Part shown: in pieces, positions 1 to 5,660 of the stretch | Position numbering within the stretch: position 1 is the stretch's first letter | Layout of the letters: every line of letters begins with the position of its first letter | Source of the DNA: GWA2-49-15 sp964359085 | GTDB taxonomy: Bacteria; Bdellovibrionota; Bacteriovoracia; Bacteriovoracales; Bacteriovoracaceae | Reading direction: 5' to 3' | Assembly (NCBI GenBank): GCA_964359085.1 | Contig: CAYHRT010000212.1 | Span: forward strand, 1 to 6,870 | Length of the DNA stretch: 6,870 nucleotides | Translations under genes and position numbers: made by a program | Notes under the pieces: generated by a model | Database searches by the model: none | What the model saw: only the letters and a program-made list of their open reading frames with translations | What the model was told of the DNA's origin: nothing

Positions 1-76
1 TGGCCATAGAATTTTTAATGATACTATACTCACCAAAAAGTAGTATCTTGCTTGAGAATTTTCGTGGTCCAATCAC
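1..76 (-). CDS. mvk: Mevalonate kinase, N-terminal fragment (cut by left window edge)
   Basis: Only the first 25 codons are present; the rest lies beyond the left edge. Reading leftward from a GTG at 76-74, the frame is open and contains SKILLFGEYSIIKNSMA at residues 9-25. This is the substrate-binding opening motif of mevalonate kinases (general form GKxxLFGEHxVxxGxxA), and the FGEY-S/G-II-K variant is the form I know from Bacteroidetes-type mevalonate kinases. The GTG is preferred because AAAGG lies 6 nt upstream, overlapping the mvaD stop codon. The nearby ATG is out of frame and is followed at once by a stop. The start is 9 nt after mvaD, so the gene is co-transcribed. The expected role is ATP-dependent phosphorylation of mevalonate to 5-phosphomevalonate in the cytoplasm. 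Another GHMP kinase is possible because only the first motif is visible. Confidence 0.75.
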   Translation of the reverse strand, partial: MIGPRKFSSKILLFGEYSIIKNSMA

Positions 77-82
77 ATCAGA

Positions 83-87
83 CCTTT
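83..87 (-). promoter_or_regulatory. Ribosome binding site of the mevalonate kinase
   Basis: On the minus strand this reads AAAGG, 6 nt before the GTG at 76. It overlaps the TAA stop of mvaD, so ribosomes finishing mvaD could restart here. It decides the GTG start of a gene of which only 25 codons are visible. Confidence 0.6.
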
Positions 88-1243
88 ATTGTTTTAATTT
101 TAAACTTAAGAGTCGCGGTCCCTGGCCTGCACCATCCTTAATGATCTGTTGAGGTAACAAATTCTTGTCTTTCAAGACCTGTTTAAATTGTGGAAGTGCC
201 GATGCCACGCTTTTGGGATAGAGCAGGTGAATATTCGGCCCGGCATCGAGGGTAAAGTAGACTGGAACCTTTGATTCGGCTCGCCATTGCCATAAGGCCA
301 AAATAATCGCCAAGGTTTCAGGGCACATTAGAACAACGGGTGGTGACGAGGACATCATCAGCGCATGTAAATCCAAGGCCTCTGCTTCAATAATTGAACC
401 CATGCCATGAAAATCTTCGGCCGTTTCTCCACTGGCAATGGCCAACCACAATGAGTGCAGACGCGCCGATGCCCGAACATAACGTTCCTGGCGATAGGGA
501 TGACAATCCATTAACTCATGCCCCACTCGACTTGATATCTTTTTTTTGTTGTGATCAACCACTAAAATCATATCTTCGAGTGTTTTCAAATAAGGCAATT
601 CATCAGCAACTCCGATTCCCCATTCATCACTACTCGACAGAGAGTTTTTCCACTCACCCCACAACGCACCAATAGGAAAAGCTGATCGAGTAGCGCTACC
701 CGATCCTAGACGCGCTAAATACGAGGCCCGTTGTAAAGACATGGGATCGGTTATGGCACTCTCTAAATTCTCACAACGCAAGATTGTCGCCAGCCCTTCG
801 GCCAGCAAAGCGGTACTCAAGGAAGCTGAGGCCGAGGAAGCAATCCCCGCACTATGGGGAAAGGTATTATGTGATTTTAAGCTCAGTTTAGTACGGGTTA
901 AAAAAGGATAGTAGTTTGCCATGGCCTCAAGATGCCGGAAGGTTTTTTTACCAAAGGCCACATTATTGCTAGGGTCCGCGCTGAATTCAAATGTCCACTC
1001 GGAAGTGGGATCGCACGCATCTCTTTGTGGATCAAAAACGAATTGTGCTTCAAGAACGGTTACTGATTCACGTAGGGTTAAGGAGAGGGAAGGATTGGCC
1101 GGGAGTTGATCCCCTTTTTTGCCCCAATATTTAACCAGGGCCAAATTTGAGGGTACCTGCCAGATTATTTCACCCATGATGGGGCGTTCAACCAAAGCAT
1201 CATCCCAAGAAATTTCCAATTGCGAACTATTGAATCGGCCCAT
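86..1243 (-). CDS. mvaD: Diphosphomevalonate decarboxylase
   Basis: This 385-residue GHMP-superfamily enzyme performs ATP-dependent decarboxylation of 5-diphosphomevalonate to isopentenyl diphosphate, the last committed step of the classical pathway. Visible signatures are PSNLALVKYWGKK (31-43) followed by QLPANPSLSLTL; the nucleotide loop PHSAGIASSAS (129-139); LGSGSATRS (179-187); VGHELM-HP-R (240-251); and TLDAGPN (331-337). The expected active-site Lys (38), Arg (186) and catalytic Asp (333) are all present, which favours a true decarboxylase over the related bisphosphate-pathway kinases. The ATG at 1243 has GGAAGG 5 nt upstream. The next Met (residue 23) has no such site, and an N-terminal stretch before the PSN motif is normal in Bacteroidetes-type homologues. 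The gene overlaps the upstream kinase by 17 nt. A phosphomevalonate decarboxylase, as in some archaea and Chloroflexi, cannot be fully excluded by eye. Confidence 0.93.
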   Translation of the reverse strand: MGRFNSSQLEISWDDALVERPIMGEIIWQVPSNLALVKYWGKKGDQLPANPSLSLTLRESVTVLEAQFVFDPQRDACDPTSEWTFEFSADPSNNVAFGKKTFRHLEAMANYYPFLTRTKLSLKSHNTFPHSAGIASSASASLSTALLAEGLATILRCENLESAITDPMSLQRASYLARLGSGSATRSAFPIGALWGEWKNSLSSSDEWGIGVADELPYLKTLEDMILVVDHNKKKISSRVGHELMDCHPYRQERYVRASARLHSLWLAIASGETAEDFHGMGSIIEAEALDLHALMMSSSPPVVLMCPETLAIILALWQWRAESKVPVYFTLDAGPNIHLLYPKSVASALPQFKQVLKDKNLLPQQIIKDGAGQGPRLLSLKLKQ

Positions 1244-2306
1244 CGCCGCCTTCCAACCTGTTCTCTGCTAAAATCATTTCACTGTATGGTATGAAGATTC
1301 CAAGACCTTTCTGCCTAAAGTAGCGTTGCGCCAGAGACACGGCTTCGGATTGTGCTCGCCCATTAGTCGGCACCGTGACCAATGCGAAATCTCCTCCCCA
1401 AGCTCCAAGCGATTTAACTTCGCCAGAATAATCATCGAATAGTCTGTGTTTGATGGGTACCTGATCAAGCACGGCACCCACAATTTCTTCGTGATGACGA
1501 AGGGCCTGGGAAAAATCCTCCAACGTCATTGCGGCCGTCATGGCTTGAGTCAACTCACTGATCAAAGGGATGATTTTACTCTGGTTGTAATCTTTTTTTC
1601 TAAATTGCCTAATCCCATCCTTGGTGGAAGCTTTTTCGCCTAAGTACAGGAGAAATAATTGATCCTTAAAAGAAGGATCAAAATTCACCGGTGCCCAAAA
1701 AGGGATTTTATCCTTATTTTGAAAGAGAATAGCACCATTGGATTGTGCACAGGCGATATCATATCCCGATCCCCCTATGGTATTGAACAGTAACTCAAAG
1801 GGAGAGATATAAGCCCATTGAGCAATGTTATAGATAAGTGTCGAGCTTGACCCCAATCCCCAATGTCGAGGAAATTCTAGATTTGTTTCAACTAAGACAT
1901 CCACTTCATCTCTTAAAAAATGAGGGTTTTGTCTCCGCACTTGCTGAAAAATCTCCTCTAAGAGCAATGCCCCAGGTGTAGGATTTTCATCCACACAGCG
2001 AAATCGCCAAAATTCAAAATGCGACTCAAACCAGCATGATTTATTTACGTCGTAACTCTTCCACGTAAGAATGGGATTGTAAGATGGTCGGTAATCGACT
2101 GTCAGTGTTTGCCCAAAACGCACCGGCAAAGTCAAGGCCAGGGCCCCATCCAGTACAAAATACTCACCTGAGAGCAATAACTTTCCATGACCGTAGTAAT
2201 GTTGGGCATTTTCTTTTGGTTTTATTTTCTGAACTAAATCATGGCGTAAGATAGCTGTTAGTTGGTCATGGCCGGGGGCCAACGATATTGTATCTGGATA
2301 GCTCAT
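1227..2306 (-). CDS. GYDIA-family GHMP kinase, probable phosphomevalonate kinase
   Basis: This 359-residue GHMP kinase has the hallmark GYDIACAQ (181-188) that names the GYDIA family, known mainly from Bacteroidetes mevalonate clusters. Other motifs are GKLLLSGEYFVLDGA (41-55), the ATP loop WGLGSSSTL (149-157) and a C-terminal SLGAWGGDF (299-307) that probably corresponds to GHMP motif 3. The overall pattern, including FPRHWGLGSSS and FKDQLF, matches the flavobacterial members I know. The ATG at 2306 overlaps the mvaA stop (ATGA) and has GAGG 8 nt upstream. About 38 residues precede the first GHMP motif, longer than usual; the only other candidate start there is a TTG at codon 9. The substrate is not shown by the sequence. 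Because the cluster already supplies a mevalonate kinase and a decarboxylase, the second phosphorylation (5-phosphomevalonate to 5-diphosphomevalonate) is the likely role. That assignment is inference. Confidence 0.88.
   Translation of the reverse strand: MSYPDTISLAPGHDQLTAILRHDLVQKIKPKENAQHYYGHGKLLLSGEYFVLDGALALTLPVRFGQTLTVDYRPSYNPILTWKSYDVNKSCWFESHFEFWRFRCVDENPTPGALLLEEIFQQVRRQNPHFLRDEVDVLVETNLEFPRHWGLGSSSTLIYNIAQWAYISPFELLFNTIGGSGYDIACAQSNGAILFQNKDKIPFWAPVNFDPSFKDQLFLLYLGEKASTKDGIRQFRKKDYNQSKIIPLISELTQAMTAAMTLEDFSQALRHHEEIVGAVLDQVPIKHRLFDDYSGEVKSLGAWGGDFALVTVPTNGRAQSEAVSLAQRYFRQKGLGIFIPYSEMILAENRLEGGDGPIQ
1249..1254 (-). promoter_or_regulatory. Ribosome binding site of mvaD
   Basis: On the minus strand this reads GGAAGG, 5 nt before the ATG at 1243, inside the end of the GHMP kinase gene. 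It supports the upstream Met over the internal Met at residue 23 of mvaD, which lacks a comparable site. Confidence 0.65.
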
Positions 2307-3682
2307 TGATAATTCCTCAGGGAAGCTAGCAGTTCTCTGACCGCCTTAAAAGATACTATTCTATCGGCGAAATATTCTTTGGCCAGTCGTCGCTCTTCAA
2401 GATTGGCTTCGAGATGATTCAAGATATTCATGAGATGCATCCGCATATGACCTCTTTGAATCCCCGTGGTGACAAGCGACCTGAGGGCCGCAAAATTTTG
2501 CGCCAAACCAACACTTGCCGCTACTTGCATCAAATTTTCGGCACTCGGTTGATGCAATAAATCCAGAGACACTCGTGCCAAGGGATGGAGACCCGTAAGT
2601 CCTCCCACTGTTCCAAGGGCCATGGGAATCTCCAGCCAAAATGTAAATAGACCATCCGAGAGAGTGCAATGAGTGAGAGAACGATAGCGACCGCTCTCTG
2701 CTGCGTAGGCATGACCACAAGCCTCAACCGCTCGAAAATCGTTGCCCGTGGCCAGAACAACTGCATCTATACCATTAAAAATACCCTTGTTGTGAGTGGT
2801 GGCACGATAGACGTCCAGCTCGGCAATTTTGATGGCCTTACAAAATTTATATGCAAACTCTCCGGCCGTCATACCAAGAGTTCCATCATCCAGTTGATCA
2901 ATAGGACATTGGACCTGGGTACGCACACGACAGTTAGGCGTAAAATTTGAAAGGATGGACATGATCACAAACAGATCTTTTTCACTGCCCACAAATTCTG
3001 GGGACTCCAACACCATTTCTTTCCAGCACTGCGATAAGGCCTCAAGAATAGAATTAATGAAATTGGCCCCCATGGCATCACATGTTCCAAAAGTCACAAA
3101 GAGCTGAAAAAGGCCGGCATCCTCTGATGTTTTGTTTATTAACGATAGGGATTTAATGCCCCCCCCACGCGCCTGCATATTACTGGTCAAAGGAGTTACA
3201 AAGGCCAGCAACTCTTTTTTCTTCAGTGTAAAAAGTCTTTCCAATTTTTGAGGATTACCCGTCCAGTAGAAATGGACTTGGCCTACTTTTTCAGTATCAA
3301 TGACTTGAGCACAAAAACCACCCCGATCACGCCAAAACTTGGCACTCTTCGAACAAGCGGCCACAACTGAACTCTCCTCGATCACCATGGGAACACTATA
3401 TGACTTTCCATTTAATAAAAAATTGGGAACCACGCCGTAGGGAAAATAGAAATTGGTAATAGTGTTTTCAGCAAACTCATCAAAAACCTTTTGCACTTCG
3501 ACGTCTGGATGCCAAAAACTTTGCATCAACTTACAAAAGCTCTCAGGAGACTGGTGCGTATTTTGCTCCAAATGCTGGGCCAGAAATTTTATTTTTTCGA
3601 GTTTGCTCCATTTGGAAAATCCTGTAACGCCGGCATTGGCTACCTCTGCTTGCGGGTGTACTTCTTCTCCATCTTGTTTCAC
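2303..3682 (-). CDS. mvaA: Hydroxymethylglutaryl-CoA reductase, class II
   Basis: This 459-residue soluble enzyme interconverts HMG-CoA and mevalonate with NAD(P)H. In this operon it should act as the reductive entry step. Motifs follow the class II (Pseudomonas mevalonii-type) order: GFSKWSKLEK (21-30); PYGVVPNF (81-88) then NGKSYSVPMVIEESSVVAA (91-109); GGF (121-123); DAMGAN (202-207); THNKGIFNGIDAVVLATGND (296-315); GLAQNFAALRSLVTTGIQRG (392-411), whose last Gly begins GHM (411-413). The catalytic Glu103, Lys299, Asp315 and His412 are present. There is no membrane anchor. The common EEPS is EESS here. The start is a GTG at 3682 overlapping the fni stop (GTGA), and GGGAGG lies 5 nt upstream. 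The protein is somewhat longer than the roughly 430 residues usual for the class. A run of eight G on the coding strand encodes part of ARGGG (171-175), and the frame is intact through it. Confidence 0.95.
   Translation of the reverse strand: MKQDGEEVHPQAEVANAGVTGFSKWSKLEKIKFLAQHLEQNTHQSPESFCKLMQSFWHPDVEVQKVFDEFAENTITNFYFPYGVVPNFLLNGKSYSVPMVIEESSVVAACSKSAKFWRDRGGFCAQVIDTEKVGQVHFYWTGNPQKLERLFTLKKKELLAFVTPLTSNMQARGGGIKSLSLINKTSEDAGLFQLFVTFGTCDAMGANFINSILEALSQCWKEMVLESPEFVGSEKDLFVIMSILSNFTPNCRVRTQVQCPIDQLDDGTLGMTAGEFAYKFCKAIKIAELDVYRATTHNKGIFNGIDAVVLATGNDFRAVEACGHAYAAESGRYRSLTHCTLSDGLFTFWLEIPMALGTVGGLTGLHPLARVSLDLLHQPSAENLMQVAASVGLAQNFAALRSLVTTGIQRGHMRMHLMNILNHLEANLEERRLAKEYFADRIVSFKAVRELLASLRNYQ
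2315..2318 (-). promoter_or_regulatory. Ribosome binding site of the GYDIA-family kinase
   Basis: On the minus strand this reads GAGG, 8 nt before the ATG at 2306 and inside the end of mvaA. It supports the unusually long N-terminus of the kinase, since no better start lies between it and the first conserved motif. Confidence 0.55.
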
Positions 3683-4794
3683 TGCTGCCTCCCAGACTCT
3701 GGTGAAGCAAGGCCGCCATAGTGTAAGTATTGGCGCGCTAAGAGGTAGGCCCCAACTTGGGTTTGGACATACTCATGCAACTCTTCATAGCGTCCTGTGG
3801 CATGATTTAAAAAAGATGTCGCCATTCCTAATACAGAACGGCCTTGAAGCGCCGCAAGACAAGGCATCCCCTCTAGGACCGACTGAATACCACCCGAAAT
3901 TATGTATTGTTTTTGTCCCACTTGACCTGAAGAAGCCGGGCCCATCTCCAATTCGATTTGCTTGACCATCTCGACCATTTCATAGGCGGTGTGCCCGACG
4001 TGCGCAAAACCATGATAGGGCGAGAGCGGTCCATAGGTCCCACGGTTCAATTCTACTTTTGTAAAATTAGTGCCACCAAATGAAGCAAAATCGATAGCGG
4101 CAAGCCTTAATTTCATTAAAGCACGCAGACTACGAGGCCCCATCCCCTGTCCAACCTCTTTCACCACCACAGGATAAGGCGCATTTTCTAAAAATTCTTC
4201 CAGCACATGAATGGGCGCACGGGTAATCCGATCACCTTCCGGTTGGAAAAATTCCTGGAGAGGATTGACATGAATAATCAGACCATCGGCCCTGAGGCGA
4301 TCAACCAATACATGGATTCGTTCGATTTTTTTCTCTGCCAAAAGTTGCTCAATTTGAGCAATCCCAATATTGGCCAAAAATAAACGATCATCACCAATGA
4401 TGGAGCGAAGATTAAAATCAGCAAAATACTGATCATCTTGGAGCAGTGCCCGACATGAACCCAGCCCCATTCCCAAACCAAATTCTGCCGCTACTCTTGC
4501 CAAATTTTGATTAATATGACGTGCAGGCCCAACTCCACCGGTCATACTAGAAATCCAAAAAGGAAAATGAAAACTTTTTCCTAAAAACTCAAAAGAATTG
4601 CTGGATTTTGCTATTTCTTTCTCGATATCAGGATGGGGGGCAAGCAGAGGCTCATAATCAATTGTTAGCCCCTTAGACCAAATGGGCCTTGAATCAGCTG
4701 TAACTTGCGCCTCGAAGGCCCTTTGTAAGTGCTCAAATTTTCTGCTATTTAAGGAATCGTTAGACGTAGCACCTAAATTCATTTCAATGTCCAC
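3679..4794 (-). CDS. fni: Isopentenyl-diphosphate delta-isomerase, type 2 (FMN-dependent)
   Basis: This TIM-barrel flavoenzyme of up to 371 residues interconverts IPP and DMAPP using FMN, NADPH and Mg2+. Signatures, numbered from the GTG at 4794, are SRKFEHL (17-23), WISSMTGG (80-87), GLGSCRALL (110-118), HVNPLQEFFQPEGD (175-188), VVVKEVGQGM (209-218), DFASFGGTNFTKVE (235-248) and ISGGIQSVLEGM (299-310). The Gln and Glu of NPLQE, which lie near the flavin and the metal in the family, are kept. Two starts are possible: GTG at 4794, with no ribosome binding site, and ATG at 4782, with a weak GGA 7 nt upstream. I prefer the ATG. The gene ends in a 4-nt overlap with mvaA. It is the only gene of the cluster with a weak ribosome site and a real upstream gap. 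Confidence 0.95.
   Translation of the reverse strand: MDIEMNLGATSNDSLNSRKFEHLQRAFEAQVTADSRPIWSKGLTIDYEPLLAPHPDIEKEIAKSSNSFEFLGKSFHFPFWISSMTGGVGPARHINQNLARVAAEFGLGMGLGSCRALLQDDQYFADFNLRSIIGDDRLFLANIGIAQIEQLLAEKKIERIHVLVDRLRADGLIIHVNPLQEFFQPEGDRITRAPIHVLEEFLENAPYPVVVKEVGQGMGPRSLRALMKLRLAAIDFASFGGTNFTKVELNRGTYGPLSPYHGFAHVGHTAYEMVEMVKQIELEMGPASSGQVGQKQYIISGGIQSVLEGMPCLAALQGRSVLGMATSFLNHATGRYEELHEYVQTQVGAYLLARQYLHYGGLASPESGRQQ
3688..3693 (-). promoter_or_regulatory. Strong Shine-Dalgarno site of mvaA
   Basis: On the minus strand this reads GGGAGG, 5 nt before the GTG at 3682 and within the last codons of fni. It is the best ribosome site in the window. It fixes the GTG as the mvaA start, and it argues against a Bacteroidetes host, since those genomes rarely use such sites. 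Confidence 0.75.
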
Positions 4795-4873
4795 AGTTGT
4801 TATGAATTTATGGCTTCTAACACAAGTGGCCTTAAAACGTCATAACCTTTTTACAGATTACGCATGGCATTTA
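4795..4873. other. Gap between the RsmI-like gene and fni
   Basis: This gap of about 80 bases (91 if fni starts at its ATG) is AT-rich and is the only sizeable non-coding stretch. I see no hairpin followed by a T-run on the minus strand, so no intrinsic terminator separates the two genes. There are AT-rich hexamers that could serve as a -10 box, but no convincing -35 partner. It could hold a promoter for fni and the downstream mevalonate genes; the sequence does not settle this. Confidence 0.4.
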
Positions 4874-5632
4874 TCACTTTTGTGCTGACCAACGCTGATG
4901 TTCAAGACCTAATGGACCAATCACCAAAATAAATTCATATTTATTATTTAGTTGTCGGTCTAGTTCTTTCTGGAGAGAAGAAATATCTTGACTAGAAAAG
5001 AGCAAATGGCGCTCCGCATCGCTCTGCAAATCTAGAGCTAAAAAAATCTCGCGATGGCCCACCCGGCCCATACTGATTTCTAGCAGCATCTGCAAAATTT
5101 TTTGTAAGCGATAAGGCGCATCTAAAAGCACAATAGTCGATGGTCGACGCCAATACTCTTGTAAGGCCTGCAGACGTGCCTGGCTTTCGCGAGGTAAAGC
5201 ACCTTCAAAAATAAACTGTTGATGGGGAAACCCTGAGAGGGCCAAGGCCAGAAGAACACTATTGGGGAAAGGTGTGGCGCGCACACAAATCTTATGTTCA
5301 TGACAGGCACGCACTAATTCAGCACCAGGGTCCATAAAGGCCGGCAGGCCACCATCAGTCATCAAATAAACAGTTTTCCCTTGCAAGAGTGCTTGGATAA
5401 CAGTGGGCAATAGCTCCTGGCGAGTTTGCTCATTGTAAGCAATCAAGTGAGAAATAGCTTCTCGGGGAAGCCCGAACTGGGCCCATTGGGCCCTCCCTGC
5501 CTTAGGTGTTTCAATTAAAAAAAGTGAAGATGCGGGGCCCTGTTCCCAGGCCTTGATCAGCATGGTGCGCGCAGTACTCTCCAACATCTGCCCCGGTGCA
5601 ATAGGTGTCGGAATTAAAAATAATTGCCCCAT
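4874..5632 (-). CDS. RsmI-like SAM-dependent methyltransferase (tetrapyrrole methylase family), divergent
   Basis: This 252-residue protein aligns along its length with RsmI, the 16S rRNA C1402 ribose methyltransferase. It has LFLIPTPI (4-11; RsmI LYLVPTPIG), YNEQTRQELL (66-75), LMTDGGLPAFMDPGAELVRA (90-109; RsmI SDAGTPxxxDPG), LALSGFP (130-136) and FEGALPRESQARLQAL (142-157). Several RsmI positions differ: AEDTR is IETPKAGR, the PGP turn is PFP, and the C-terminal RELTK is ALDLQS. DAPYR (171-175) recalls the second, Bacteroidetes-type RsmI-like group. The substrate is therefore uncertain. I chose the ATG at 5632 because GAGGG lies 8 nt upstream and LFLIPTPI then sits at the expected N-terminus. 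A TTG five codons earlier (5647) would contain that ribosome site within the gene. It precedes fni by about 80 nt and may head the operon. Confidence 0.85.
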   Translation of the reverse strand: MGQLFLIPTPIAPGQMLESTARTMLIKAWEQGPASSLFLIETPKAGRAQWAQFGLPREAISHLIAYNEQTRQELLPTVIQALLQGKTVYLMTDGGLPAFMDPGAELVRACHEHKICVRATPFPNSVLLALALSGFPHQQFIFEGALPRESQARLQALQEYWRRPSTIVLLDAPYRLQKILQMLLEISMGRVGHREIFLALDLQSDAERHLLFSSQDISSLQKELDRQLNNKYEFILVIGPLGLEHQRWSAQK

Positions 5633-5640
5633 GACATTAT

Positions 5641-5645
5641 CCCTC
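5641..5645 (-). promoter_or_regulatory. Ribosome binding site of the RsmI-like gene
   Basis: On the minus strand this reads GAGGG, 8 nt before the ATG at 5632. It selects this ATG over the in-frame TTG at 5647, which overlaps the motif. Confidence 0.6.
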
Positions 5646-5660
5646 AACTACAATATTTGC

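Noticed and set aside
540..547. Run of eight T (A on the coding strand) in mvaD as a possible frameshift site
   Set aside because: The frame is intact and the run encodes the lysines of HNKKKISS, a basic stretch expected before the conserved VGHELM motif.
3159..3166. Run of eight C (eight G on the coding strand) inside mvaA as a possible slippage or phase-variation site
   Set aside because: The reading frame continues correctly into conserved motifs on both sides, and the run encodes the family's Gly-rich ARGGG segment. There is no sign of an alternative frame being used.
3453..3965. 170-codon open frame on the plus strand across the fni/mvaA junction
   Set aside because: It lies opposite two clearly real genes, shows no recognisable domain, and is best explained as an antisense shadow of their codon use.
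4795..4830. Possible promoter upstream of fni (TTGTGT, 15 nt, CATAAC on the minus strand)
   Set aside because: The -35 match is poor, the spacer is short, and it would place the transcript start at or just before the GTG. The evidence is too weak to annotate.
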